The position numbers and the translations under genes are program-made. The notes below the pieces were generated by a model. The model was not told where the DNA came from and ran no database searches. It was given only the letters and a program-made list of their open reading frames with translations. From Streptomyces antibioticus (lineage in GTDB: Bacteria; Actinomycetota; Actinomycetes; Streptomycetales; Streptomycetaceae): a DNA stretch of 64,000 nt. The DNA is taken from the NCBI RefSeq assembly GCF_001514065.1, contig NZ_KQ948428.1, forward strand, positions 189,525 through 253,524. Direction: 5' to 3'. Shown piece by piece: positions 19,694-28,337 of this stretch (the first letter of the stretch is position 1; each line of letters starts with the position of its first letter).

Positions 19694-22527
19694 GAGGTCC
19701 TCCGCAGGGAGACCAGGTCCGTCAGTTCGCGGTCCGTCAGCTCTGTGAGGGCCGATTCGCCAGAGCCCAGGATCGCGTCGGCGAGGGCCCGCTTCGCTTC
19801 GAGCATCTCGGCGATGCGGTCCTCCACCGTGCCCTCGGTGATGAGGCGGTGGACCTGGACCGGCTGGGTCTGGCCGATGCGGTAGGCGCGGTCGGTGGCC
19901 TGTTCCTCGACGGCCGGGTTCCACCAGCGGTCGAAGTGCACGACATGACCCGCTCGGGTGAGGTTGAGGCCGGTGCCCGCGGCCTTCAGGGACAGGACGA
20001 GGACCGGGGTCGTGCCGGCCTGGAAGCGGTCCACCATGCGCTCGCGCTCCGGCACCGGGGTGCCTCCGTGCAACAGGTCCACGGGCACCGCGCGGGCGGC
20101 GAGGTGGGCGGTGATCAGGCGGGCCATGCCGACGTACTGCGTGAAGACCAGCGCCGAGCCGTCCTCCGCGAGGACGGTGTCCAACAGCTCGTCGAGCAGG
20201 GCGAGTTTGCCGGAGCGGAGCACCAGCCGCTCGGCCGCCCCGGCCTCCTCCTTGAGGTACAGCGCCGGGTGGTCGCAGATCTGCTTCAGCGCACCCAGCA
20301 GCTTCAGGACCAGGCCTCTGCGGGCGATGCCGTCCGCCGTCTCGATGGCGTACATCGACTCGCGGACCACCGCCTCGTAGAGGGAGGCCTGTTCGCGGGT
20401 GAGCGGGACGGGGTGGTCCGTCTCCGTCTTGGGCGGCAGTTCGGGGACGATGCCGGGGTCGGACTTCTTGCGGCGCAGGAGGAAGGGGCGGACCAGGCGC
20501 GCCAGCCGTTCCACCGCCTCCGTGTCCTCGCCGTTCTCGACTGCCCGGGCGTGGCGGGCGCGGAAGGACTTCAGAGGGCCGAGGAGCCCGGGGGTCGTCC
20601 AGTCGAGCAGGGCCCAGAGTTCGGAGAGGTTGTTCTCGACCGGTGTGCCGGTGAGGGCCACGCGCGCGGGGGACGGGATGGTGCGCAGCGCCTTCGCCGT
20701 CGCCGAGTACGGGTTCTTGACGTGCTGGGCCTCGTCCGCGACGACCATGCCCCAGGGCTGCTCGGCCAGCCGCGCGGCCGTCGACCGCATGGTGCCGTAG
20801 GTGGTCAGGACGAAACCGCCGTCGAGGTCGTCCAGGGTGCGGTCGGGGCCGTGGAAGCGGCGGACGGGGACGCCGGGCGCGAAACGGGAGATCTCCCGCT
20901 GCCAGTTGCCCAGGAGCGAGGCCGGGCAGACCACCAGGGTCGGCTCGCGGCGGGCACGCTTGAGGTGCAGCGCGATCACGGTGATCGTCTTGCCGAGGCC
21001 CATGTCGTCGGCGAGGCAGCCGCCGAGGCCCAGGGTGGTCATGAGGTCCAGCCAGGCCAGGCCCCGGAGTTGGTAGTCACGCAGGGTGGCGTGCAGGCCC
21101 GGGGGTGGCTCCGCGGGCCGGACTCCCGTCGTCAGGCGGTCGCGCAGGGCGGCCAGCGCGCCGACCGGTACCGCCTCGACCGTCTCTCCGTCGACCTCCG
21201 CGCTGCCGGTGAGGGCGACGGAGAGGGCGTCGACCGGGTCGAGCAGGCCCAGTTCGCGTTTGCGGGCCTTGCGGACGAGCGCCGGGTCGACCAGCACCCA
21301 CTGGTCGCGCAGCCGGACGACGGGCCGGTGCGCCTCGGCGAGCGCGTCCATCTCGGCCTCGGTGAGCGGGTCGCCGCCGAGCGCCAACTGCCAGCGGAAC
21401 TGGAGGAGTTCCTCGCTCTCGAAGAACCCGGTCCCGTCGGTCGCCGAGCCGGGGGCCGGTCGGACGACGGCGGCGGCGCTGAGGTCCTGCGCCAAGTCGC
21501 GGGGCCAGTGCACAGCGACCCCGGCGGCCGCGAGCCGGGTCGCGGCGACGCCGAGGAGTTCGCCCAATTCGTGCTCGGACAGGGCCAGTACGTCGGGGAC
21601 GTCCTGCTCGGCGAGCCGGTCAAGGGGCGGCCAGACCCGGGCCGCGCGCCGCACGGCGAGGGCCGCGTCCACACGCGCGCGGGGCCCGAACACCGTGTCC
21701 GCCTCGCCCGCCCACAGGGCCGCCGCGTCGGCGACGAGGGTGGGGTCGGCGAGGCTGTGCACCTGGACGATCGCGGCACCGGCGCTGCGGACCTGCTCGT
21801 CGGCGTCGAACAGGTCGTAGGCCGACAGGTCGAGGCGGAGCGAGATCCGCACGCCCGCGTCCATGCCGGCGGCGACCTCCGCGGCCCAGTCGTGCGCCCC
21901 CGGCAGATGCTGGGGGCGGCGGTCGGCGAAGGGCCTGCCGGACGCGAAGGGGGCGGCCGGGGTGCGCGGGAGGGTGTCGGCGACGGCGTCCAGGAAGGCG
22001 CGCAGCAGCGCTTCCGGCTCGGGCAGCCGCAGCGGTCCGGAGCCGGGCAGGGGCACCGCATGGCCTTCGTGGGGCAGGGCGGCGGCGATGGCGCGCAGGT
22101 GCGCGATGTCGTCGGGGTCGAGGGGGCCGGCCCGCCAGGCGTCATGGCCCGTGGCGGTCAGGCCGGGCAGCAGGCGGCCGCGGGCGGCGAGCCGCAGGGC
22201 GTGCAGGGCGGCGGCGCCCCAGCAGGCGGTGGCGGGGTGGGCGGCGGGGTCGCGCCGGGCGCGCGCGAGGAGGGGCAGGGCCTCGGCCAGCGGGAGGGTG
22301 AGCGCGGGGGCGGTGCGGCGGCGGACTCCGGCGCCGTGCGGTCGTACGACAGTGAGATCCGTGAGGTCTGTGAGACCCGCGGAAGTCTCCGGCAGCGGGC
22401 CGTCCTCGGGGTCCCAGAAGGCCATGCGGCCCTCGCGCGGGAGGGGCGCGGGGAGGAAGACGGCGGCGAGGCGCGCGGAGAGCGGGCGGGTCGCCCGCTC
22501 GGCCACCGCCGTGACGGTGTCACTCAT
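19690..22527 (-). CDS. SNF2-family DEAD/DEAH-box helicase
   Basis: This 945-residue Swi2/Snf2 ATPase has an N-terminal ~450-residue SWIM-partner domain (family SNF2_N plus DUF3670-like). The helicase core follows: motif I LADDMGLGKTIT (~507), motif II VVADEAQ (~594), motif III ALTGTPVEN, motif V LKAAGTGLNLTRA and motif VI QATDRAYRIGQTQPV. It should use ATP to translocate on double-stranded DNA or remodel DNA-protein complexes. ATG 22527 follows AGGACGT; GTG 22539 is an alternative start. It is translationally coupled to the SWIM protein. The pair is widespread in streptomycetes and related to bacterial HepA/RapA-like proteins. Confidence 0.94.
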   Translation of the reverse strand: MSDTVTAVAERATRPLSARLAAVFLPAPLPREGRMAFWDPEDGPLPETSAGLTDLTDLTVVRPHGAGVRRRTAPALTLPLAEALPLLARARRDPAAHPATACWGAAALHALRLAARGRLLPGLTATGHDAWRAGPLDPDDIAHLRAIAAALPHEGHAVPLPGSGPLRLPEPEALLRAFLDAVADTLPRTPAAPFASGRPFADRRPQHLPGAHDWAAEVAAGMDAGVRISLRLDLSAYDLFDADEQVRSAGAAIVQVHSLADPTLVADAAALWAGEADTVFGPRARVDAALAVRRAARVWPPLDRLAEQDVPDVLALSEHELGELLGVAATRLAAAGVAVHWPRDLAQDLSAAAVVRPAPGSATDGTGFFESEELLQFRWQLALGGDPLTEAEMDALAEAHRPVVRLRDQWVLVDPALVRKARKRELGLLDPVDALSVALTGSAEVDGETVEAVPVGALAALRDRLTTGVRPAEPPPGLHATLRDYQLRGLAWLDLMTTLGLGGCLADDMGLGKTITVIALHLKRARREPTLVVCPASLLGNWQREISRFAPGVPVRRFHGPDRTLDDLDGGFVLTTYGTMRSTAARLAEQPWGMVVADEAQHVKNPYSATAKALRTIPSPARVALTGTPVENNLSELWALLDWTTPGLLGPLKSFRARHARAVENGEDTEAVERLARLVRPFLLRRKKSDPGIVPELPPKTETDHPVPLTREQASLYEAVVRESMYAIETADGIARRGLVLKLLGALKQICDHPALYLKEEAGAAERLVLRSGKLALLDELLDTVLAEDGSALVFTQYVGMARLITAHLAARAVPVDLLHGGTPVPERERMVDRFQAGTTPVLVLSLKAAGTGLNLTRAGHVVHFDRWWNPAVEEQATDRAYRIGQTQPVQVHRLITEGTVEDRIAEMLEAKRALADAILGSGESALTELTDRELTDLVSLRRTS

Positions 22528-22626
22528 ACGTCCTGCCACCTCCCCACCCGTGTGTCGGATCAGACGTCTACGACTCTACGGGCGGGGTCTGACAATCGGC
22601 TCCGGCGACGGGCCGCACCCGCTGTG

Positions 22627-23211
22627 CTACGGGACCGTGCGCGAGACGACGTACACCATCGGGTTGGCCGGGTCCGCGGTGTTCACGACGATGTCCTGGG
22701 TCGGCGCCGGGTTCTTCTGCTTGTGGACCAGGCCCGCCCAGGGGCCGGGGCCGGCGAAGGTCCAGCCGGTGATCTTCCGGTCGCGGGCGCCGATGGTGAT
22801 GTCACCCTTCTTGAGATCGTCGCGGCCGACGCCGACGCCCGCGAGGAAGGTGTCCAGGCCCGCGTTGGAGGTCCGGAACTGGACGTAGAGGCGGCTGGTC
22901 TTCCAGTTGTTGGTCTCGTAGTAGGCGATCAGGTCCGCGGGGTGCGGGACCGGCACCTGGTACAACCGGCGCTGGACCTTCGAGGGGTACCCGGCGCTGA
23001 GGCCGGTCGCCGAGTACTTCTCCTCCTTGTCCTTGCCGCTGTTGCGGCTCTGGTTGGCGGAGATCACCAGGTAGCCGGCCGGGACGCCGATGAGCAGCAC
23101 GATGATGAGCAGCGTGAGCGCCCGGCGGCGGTTGCGGTGGCGGCGGTCCTCGGTCGGGCGGGGCGGCTCGTCCGGGGAGTGGGCGGCCTGGCGTGGCAGC
23201 GAGGCCGTCAC
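22627..23211 (-). CDS. Single-pass membrane protein of unknown function, coupled to ROK kinase
   Basis: This 194-residue protein has a proline/arginine-rich cytoplasmic tail (PPRPTEDRRHRNRRR) and one membrane helix (ALTLLIIVLLIGVPAGYLVI, ~31-50). An extracytoplasmic domain of ~140 residues carries YYETNNWKTSRLYVQFRT and DITIGARDRKITGWTF. The start is GTG 23211, overlapping the ROK stop as GTGA (23208-23211), with AGGAG five bases upstream. Translation coupling implies related roles, but no enzymatic motif is visible. It may be an anchored sensor or lipoprotein-like partner. Confidence 0.75.
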   Translation of the reverse strand: MTASLPRQAAHSPDEPPRPTEDRRHRNRRRALTLLIIVLLIGVPAGYLVISANQSRNSGKDKEEKYSATGLSAGYPSKVQRRLYQVPVPHPADLIAYYETNNWKTSRLYVQFRTSNAGLDTFLAGVGVGRDDLKKGDITIGARDRKITGWTFAGPGPWAGLVHKQKNPAPTQDIVVNTADPANPMVYVVSRTVP

Positions 23212-24356
23212 AGGGACTCCTGGGTGGTGCGGCGGGCCTCCGTGTACTTCGCGTAGCGCTCGTACCGCTCGACGCGGCGTCGGTTGGCGCGCCGGAAGCG
23301 GCGGGCGACCAGCCGCGCCAGGTCCGCGGCGCCGACCATGCCGGCCTCGGGGCCGAGCTGGGCTCGGACTATGCGCGCCTCGGGGCGGTAGCCGCGGCCG
23401 GTGAGCTGGCGCTTGAACGCGTCCCGCGCGGGGCCGATCAGCAGCTCGTCGGCGGCCGAGACACCGCCGCCGATCACGAAGCAGGACGGGTCGAGGGCGG
23501 CCGCCAGGTTGGCGATGCCGACGCCGAGCCACTGACCGATGTCCTGGAGCAGCTCGATGCACATCGCGTCGCCGTCGCGGGCCAGCTCCGTGATCATCGG
23601 GCCGGTGATGTCGCCGATCTGGCCCTTGACGTGCTCGATGATCCCGTACGCCACCGGGGAGTCGGCGGCGGCCAGTTCCTTGGCCTCGCGGACCAGCGCG
23701 TTGCCGGAGCTGTACTGCTCCCAGCAGCCGCGGTTGCCGCACGGGCAGCGGTGCCCGCCGGGGACGACCTGCATATGGCCGAACTCGCCGGCGACGCCGT
23801 ACTTGCCGCGCTTGACCTGGCCGTCCTCCAGGATCGCGCCGCCGATTCCGGTGCCGAGCGTGATCATGACCAGGTGGTCCTCGCCGGCGCCGGCACCGAA
23901 GCGCCACTCGGCCCAGGCGGCGGAGTTGGCGTCGTTGTCGACGAGGACGGGCACGGCGAGGCGGCCCGCGAGGCGGTCGCGCAGCGGCTCGTTGCGCCAG
24001 GACAGGTGGGGGGCGAACAGGATGCGGTTGCGGTCGGCGTCGACCCAGCCTGCCGCGCCGATGCCGACCGCGTGCACGTCGTGCCGGTCGGAGAGGTCCA
24101 GGACCAGCTCGACGATGGTGTCCTCGACGACCTTCGGGCTCTTGGACTTGTCCGGCGTCTCGGTCCGGAGCTTCTCCAGGATGTTGCCGTCGGCGTCGAC
24201 GACTCCGGCCATCACCTTGGTCCCGCCGATGTCGATGCCCACGGTGGGCACGCGGGGTGCGGTGAGGTGGGAGCGGCGCTCGCGGGTGCCGACCGTGCGC
24301 AGGGCCGGGGCGCGGCGGGAGCCGATCGGGGCGCTGAAGTTGCCGTAGGTGCTCAT
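23208..24356 (-). CDS. ROK-family sugar kinase (glucokinase-like)
   Basis: This is a 382-residue cytosolic kinase. The ATP motif is VGIDIGGTKVMAGVV near residue 45. The ROK zinc motif CPCGNRGCWEQY (CxCGxxGCxE) is intact, and the catalytic Asp lies in VLVDNDANSAAWAE. There is no N-terminal HTH, so it is a kinase and not a NagC-type repressor. The first ~40 residues (MSTYGNFSAPIGSRRAPALR) are an extension missing from the 317-residue housekeeping GlkA. ATG 24356 is the likely start. Together with the GntR regulator and Gfo/Idh gene nearby it suggests a sugar or polyol catabolic setting, although no transporter is present here. Confidence 0.9.
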   Translation of the reverse strand: MSTYGNFSAPIGSRRAPALRTVGTRERRSHLTAPRVPTVGIDIGGTKVMAGVVDADGNILEKLRTETPDKSKSPKVVEDTIVELVLDLSDRHDVHAVGIGAAGWVDADRNRILFAPHLSWRNEPLRDRLAGRLAVPVLVDNDANSAAWAEWRFGAGAGEDHLVMITLGTGIGGAILEDGQVKRGKYGVAGEFGHMQVVPGGHRCPCGNRGCWEQYSSGNALVREAKELAAADSPVAYGIIEHVKGQIGDITGPMITELARDGDAMCIELLQDIGQWLGVGIANLAAALDPSCFVIGGGVSAADELLIGPARDAFKRQLTGRGYRPEARIVRAQLGPEAGMVGAADLARLVARRFRRANRRRVERYERYAKYTEARRTTQESL

Positions 24357-24486
24357 CGGCCTCGATTCTGCCTCACCGCCGGTATGGGTGCCGTACGGGG
24401 AAACATCGGGGCGGTTTCGGGCGGCCACTATGTCCTGACATTGCGACCAAGTCGGTTCTGTTCAGGTGACCCGCCCAGGCGATTCC

Positions 24487-25251
24487 CTACGGTCGCACGA
24501 GCAGCTGGAACTCGAAGGAGTAGCGGGTCGGCCGGTAGGTGTGCGTGCCGAACTCGACCGCGCGGCCGGTGTCGTCGAAGGTCACCCGCTGCATGGTGAG
24601 CAGCGGGGCGCCCTCCTCCTCGGCGAGCCGCTCGGCCTCGGCGGCGGTGGCGGCGCGGGCGCCGATGGACTGGCGGGCGCTGTGCAGGGTGATCCCGGCG
24701 GAGCGCATCAGCCGGTACAGGCCGGTGGACTCCAGCTGGGCGGTGTCCAGGTCGAGCAGGCCCGGCGGGATGAAGTTGCACAGGTACGCCATCGGCTCGC
24801 CGTGCGCGAGGCGCAGCCGCTCGACGCGGTGCACGTCGCTGTCCTCGGCCACGCCGAGGGCGGCGGCGACCTCGGCGGAGGCCGGCACGAGGGTGTTGAC
24901 GATGACCTTGGTCGCCGGGCGCTGCCCGGCCGTCTCCAGGTCGTCGTAGAGGCTGCTGAGCTCCAGCGGGCGCTTGACCTGGCTGTGCACCACCTGCGTG
25001 CCGACGCCGCGGCGGCGTACGAGCAGGCCCTTGTCGACGAGCGACTGGATGGCCTGGCGGACGGTCGGCCGGGACAGGCCGAGGCGCGCGGCGAGCTCGA
25101 TCTCGTTGCCCAGCAGGCTGCCCGGGGTGAGCGTTCCGTGCTCGATCGCGGCCTCCAGCTGCTGGGACAGCTGGAAGTACAACGGCACCGGACTGCTCCG
25201 GTCCACACTGAGGTCGAGTGTCACGGTCGGGTCCACATCTGGTTTCGGCAC
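24487..25251 (-). CDS. GntR/HutC-family repressor with UTRA effector domain
   Basis: This 254-residue regulator has a winged HTH at residues ~20-85 (NEIELAARLGLSRPTVRQAI, then VRRRGVGTQV wing). A UTRA domain follows, with typical VHRVERLRLAHGEPMAYL and the C-terminal RVTFDDTGRAVEFGTHTYRP that binds small metabolites, often sugar phosphates. The start is GTG 25251. It is divergent from the oxidoreductase gene, and the 102-bp gap contains TGTCCAGACA, whose GTCCAGAC core matches the GTCTAGAC core of DasR/HutC-type operators. Autoregulation plus control of the oxidoreductase is the likely role. Confidence 0.92.
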   Translation of the reverse strand: MPKPDVDPTVTLDLSVDRSSPVPLYFQLSQQLEAAIEHGTLTPGSLLGNEIELAARLGLSRPTVRQAIQSLVDKGLLVRRRGVGTQVVHSQVKRPLELSSLYDDLETAGQRPATKVIVNTLVPASAEVAAALGVAEDSDVHRVERLRLAHGEPMAYLCNFIPPGLLDLDTAQLESTGLYRLMRSAGITLHSARQSIGARAATAAEAERLAEEEGAPLLTMQRVTFDDTGRAVEFGTHTYRPTRYSFEFQLLVRP

Positions 25252-25301
25252 GGGCCGAGCGTAGCTCCGCGGCCGGTTGACGGGAAGTTGTGTAGTCAGA
25301 T

Positions 25302-25323
25302 TGTCCAGACATATGCATTGACA
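25302..25323 (+). promoter_or_regulatory. GntR/HutC-type operator and -35 of the oxidoreductase gene
   Basis: TGTC-CA-GACA (25302-25311) is a near-palindrome with the HutC/DasR-type core GTC(C/T)AGAC. TTGACA (25318-25323) is a consensus -35. CACTTT (25342-25347) after an 18-base spacer would start the mRNA at the ATG (25354), consistent with the missing ribosome site. The operator directly abuts the -35, so repression is expected. Confidence 0.5.
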
Positions 25324-25353
25324 GCGGGAGGTCCGCGGCCACACTTTGTTCAC

Positions 25354-26355
25354 ATGCGCATCGGGGTCATCGGGACGGGCCGGATCGGCACCATTCACGC
25401 GAACACACTCAGCCGGCATCGCGACGTCGGGTCCCTGATCCTCACGGACGCGGACGGCACGCGGGCCCAGGAGCTGGCGCACCGGCTGGGCGAGACGGCC
25501 GCGCCCGGCGTGGACGAGATCTTCCAGTGGGGCGTGGACGCGGTGGTGATCACCACGGCGACATCGGCCCACGCCGAACTGATCGGTCGGGCAGCACGCT
25601 CGGGGCTCCCGGTCTTCTGCGAGAAGCCGATAGCACTCGACCTGCCCGGCACACTGCACGCCGTCGAGGAGGTGGAGACGGCCGGAACGGTCCTCCAGAT
25701 GGGCTTCCAGCGCCGCTTCGACGCGGGGTACGCGGGCGCGCGGGAGGCCGTGCGCTCGGGACGGCTCGGGCGGCTGCACACCGTACGGGCGCTCACCTCC
25801 GACCAGGCGCCGCCGCCCGCCGCGTGGCTGCCGGTGTCGGGCGGGCTGTACCGGGACACGCTGATCCACGACTTCGACATGCTGCGCTGGGTGACCGGGC
25901 GCGAGGTGGTGGACGTGTACGCGGCCGGGTCCGACGCCGGGCCCGCCATGTTCCGCGAGGCGGGCGACGTCGACACGGCCGCGGCCGTCCTCACCCTCGA
26001 CGACGGCACGCTGGCCACGGCGACGGCGACCCGGCTGAACGGGGCGGGCTACGACGTCCGCATGGAGCTCGCCGGGGAGCTGGACCAGATCGTGGTCGGC
26101 CTGGACGACCGCACCCCGATCGCCTCCACCGAGCCGACGGGCCCACCGGCCGCGGACAAGCCGTGGGCAGGGTTCCTGGAGCGGTTCGGACCGGCCTACG
26201 AGGCCGAACTGAACGCGTTCGTCGAGGTCGTACGAGGTGAGCGCGCCAACCCCTGTGACGGGCGCGAGGCGTTGCAGGCGCTGCGGGTCGCCGAGGCGTG
26301 CGAGGTGTCACGGCGGGAGCGGCGTCCGGTGCGGTTGGCGGAGGTCCTGGGCTGA
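25354..26355 (+). CDS. Gfo/Idh/MocA-family NAD(P)-dependent oxidoreductase
   Basis: This 333-residue enzyme has an N-terminal Rossmann domain (MRIGVIGTGRIGTIHANTL), the family EKP motif (CEKPIALDL, Lys ~94), and a C-terminal dimerisation sheet. Catalytic His/Asp candidates are in GGLYRDTLIHDFDMLRW. The pattern is close to myo-inositol 2-dehydrogenase and related sugar/polyol dehydrogenases, but the substrate cannot be read off. ATG 25354 has no ribosome site and lies where the predicted transcript begins, so it may be leaderless. Divergent from the GntR repressor. Confidence 0.9.
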   Translation: MRIGVIGTGRIGTIHANTLSRHRDVGSLILTDADGTRAQELAHRLGETAAPGVDEIFQWGVDAVVITTATSAHAELIGRAARSGLPVFCEKPIALDLPGTLHAVEEVETAGTVLQMGFQRRFDAGYAGAREAVRSGRLGRLHTVRALTSDQAPPPAAWLPVSGGLYRDTLIHDFDMLRWVTGREVVDVYAAGSDAGPAMFREAGDVDTAAAVLTLDDGTLATATATRLNGAGYDVRMELAGELDQIVVGLDDRTPIASTEPTGPPAADKPWAGFLERFGPAYEAELNAFVEVVRGERANPCDGREALQALRVAEACEVSRRERRPVRLAEVLG

Positions 26356-26382
26356 CGGACCCTCGCCAGGGCGCGCCGGGGG

Positions 26383-27567
26383 TCACCACCGCACCGGCAG
26401 ACTCCGCATCCCGCGCATCAGCATCCCCGGCAGCCACTCCCCCGGAGGGCCGTGGAGGGCCAGCTCCGGTGCCCGCTCCAGCAGCGTGCGGATCGCCGTA
26501 CGGCCCTCCAGGCGGGCCAGTGGTGCGCCCAGGCAGTAGTGGATGCCGTGGCCGAAGGCGAGGTGGCCGCGGGTGTCGCGGTGGAGGTCGAAGCGGTCGG
26601 GAGCCGGGTAGCGCGCTCCGTCGCGGTCGGCGGCGGTGAGGCCGACCATCACCGCATCGCCCTGCGCTATCCGCGCACCGCCGATCTCCAGGGGCTCGGC
26701 GGCATAGCGGAACGTGCCGTTCTCCACCGGGCCCTCCCAGCGCAGCGTCTCCTCGACCGCCGCGTCGATCAGGCTCATGTCGGCGCGCAGTGAGGCGAGT
26801 TCGCCGGGGTGGGTGAGGAGGGCGTACACCCCGCTGGTGATGAGGTTGACGGTGGTCTCATGGCCCGCGATCAGCAGGACGAAGGCCATGCCGCGCAGTT
26901 CCTCCGGGGAGAGGCGGTCGCCGTCCTCGGCGGTGGTGCGGATGAGGTCGCCGAGGAGGTCGCCGCTCGGCCCGGCGCACCTCTTGTCCTCGATCAGGCC
27001 GGTGAGGTACTCGGCGAGCCGGACGAACGCGTCGTACTCGCTCTCGGCGCTGGTGGGGGCGACGGCCTCACCGGAGATCTTGCGGAACTCCGTGCGGTCC
27101 AGCTCGGGGACGCCGAGGAGTTCGCAGATGACGGTCAGGGGCAGCGGATAGGCGAGGGACTCCACGAGGTCGGCGCGGCCCTGCGGGAGCATCGCGTCGA
27201 GCAGGTCGTCGGTGATCCGCTGGATCCTGGGCCGGAGTTCCTCCACGCGGCGCGTGGTGAAGGCGCGGGAGACCAGGGAGCGCAGCCGGGTGTGCTGGGG
27301 CGGGTCGGCGACCAGGAGGTACTTGCCGATCAGCTCCTCGTCGAGGAACGTCACGCCAATCTTGCGGCCGTCCTTGGACAGGCGCGGGTCGGTGAGGGCC
27401 GCGCGTGCCTCCTCGTACCCCACGATCAGCCAGGTCTCGTGGTGGGCGTCGGGCACCGGCAGCCGGACCCGGTGCACCGGTCCGCGGGCGCGCAGGCTCG
27501 CGTACACCGGATGCGGGTCCGTGCGGAACGCCGGGCCGTACTCCCCCAGGTCGATCACTTCGCTCAT
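26383..27567 (-). CDS. Cytochrome P450 (bacterial class I)
   Basis: This 394-residue soluble haem monooxygenase has all landmarks: I-helix oxygen motif LLIAGHETTVN, K-helix EETLRWEGP (ExxR), and haem loop FGHGIHYCLGAPLAR with axial C345. It resembles CYP107/105-type enzymes that hydroxylate xenobiotics or secondary metabolites. No ferredoxin or reductase gene adjoins it, so electrons must come from partners elsewhere. It begins 44 bp after the stop of the NarL-type response regulator on the same strand, so co-transcription is possible. ATG 27567. Confidence 0.94.
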   Translation of the reverse strand: MSEVIDLGEYGPAFRTDPHPVYASLRARGPVHRVRLPVPDAHHETWLIVGYEEARAALTDPRLSKDGRKIGVTFLDEELIGKYLLVADPPQHTRLRSLVSRAFTTRRVEELRPRIQRITDDLLDAMLPQGRADLVESLAYPLPLTVICELLGVPELDRTEFRKISGEAVAPTSAESEYDAFVRLAEYLTGLIEDKRCAGPSGDLLGDLIRTTAEDGDRLSPEELRGMAFVLLIAGHETTVNLITSGVYALLTHPGELASLRADMSLIDAAVEETLRWEGPVENGTFRYAAEPLEIGGARIAQGDAVMVGLTAADRDGARYPAPDRFDLHRDTRGHLAFGHGIHYCLGAPLARLEGRTAIRTLLERAPELALHGPPGEWLPGMLMRGMRSLPVRW

Positions 27568-27611
27568 CCTGATCCTCTCCCCGTTGCCCCCACAACGCGC
27601 GGGGCCACCCG

Positions 27612-28292
27612 CTAGTGCCCGTCCTCCTCCAGTTCCTCCAGAAGTTCCGCGTCGTACGCGAGGAGGGCGATCTGCACCCGGTTGTTGAGGTCGAGCTTGG
27701 CGAGGACGCGGGAGACATGGGTCTTGACGGTGGCGACGCTCATGTAGAGCTCCGCGGCGATCTCGGCGTTGGACAGGCCGCGGCCGACGGCCACCGCCAC
27801 CTCGCGCTCGCGGTCGTTGAGGGCGCCGATGCGCTCACGCGCGCGCGTACGGCGCGTGTCGGCGGCGGCGCCGGCCGCGTGCTGCATCAACTGCCGGGTG
27901 ACGGTGGGCGACAGGACGGGGTCGCCGGCCGCGACCCGGCGCACCGCGTCGACGATCTCGGCGGGCGGTGTGTCCTTCAGAACGAAGCCGGCGGCACCCG
28001 CGCGCAGCGCGCGCAGCACCTGGTCGTCGGCGTGGAAGGTGGTGAGGAGCACGACCTGCGGGGCGTCGGGGCGGGCGCGCAGCCGCTCGGTGGCGGTCAG
28101 GCCGTCCATGGACGGCATCCGGATGTCCATGAGGACGACGTCCGGGCGGCTGCGGTCGACGAGCGCCTCGACATCGCTTCCGTCGGCGGCCTCCCCGACG
28201 ATCTCGATGCCGTCGGCACCGCCGATCATCAGGGACAGGCCGGCCCGCACCAGCGGATCGTCGTCGACGAGGAGCAGTCTGATCGCGGTCAT
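27612..28292 (-). CDS. NarL/LuxR-type response regulator
   Basis: This 226-residue two-component regulator has a receiver domain (residues 1-120) with acidic pocket DDD at 10-12 and phosphoacceptor D56 (VVLMDIRMP), Thr in VVLLTTF and Lys in FVLKDTPP. A LuxR HTH follows (LNDREREVAVAVGRGLSNAE, VKTHVSRVLAKL). The cognate kinase is expected next door, but the only NarL-type histidine kinase is 6.6 kb away on the same strand (34919-36169). The caspase/CHAT module lies between. No clear ribosome site precedes ATG 28292. Confidence 0.93.
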   Translation of the reverse strand: MTAIRLLLVDDDPLVRAGLSLMIGGADGIEIVGEAADGSDVEALVDRSRPDVVLMDIRMPSMDGLTATERLRARPDAPQVVLLTTFHADDQVLRALRAGAAGFVLKDTPPAEIVDAVRRVAAGDPVLSPTVTRQLMQHAAGAAADTRRTRARERIGALNDREREVAVAVGRGLSNAEIAAELYMSVATVKTHVSRVLAKLDLNNRVQIALLAYDAELLEELEEDGH

Positions 28293-28337
28293 GGGGCTTA
28301 CGTAATCACGGTTTCGCGGGGCGCACTTGCCATGCCG

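Noticed and set aside
16895-19885. 996-codon plus-strand frame opposite the SWIM gene
   Set aside because: The product is Gly/Arg/Ala-rich and shows no domain; the SWIM motif and coupling to the helicase support the minus strand.
19849-23256. 1135-codon open frame antisense to the SNF2 helicase
   Set aside because: Long antisense frames are routine in 73% GC DNA. The sense strand has all helicase motifs and the antisense product is low complexity.
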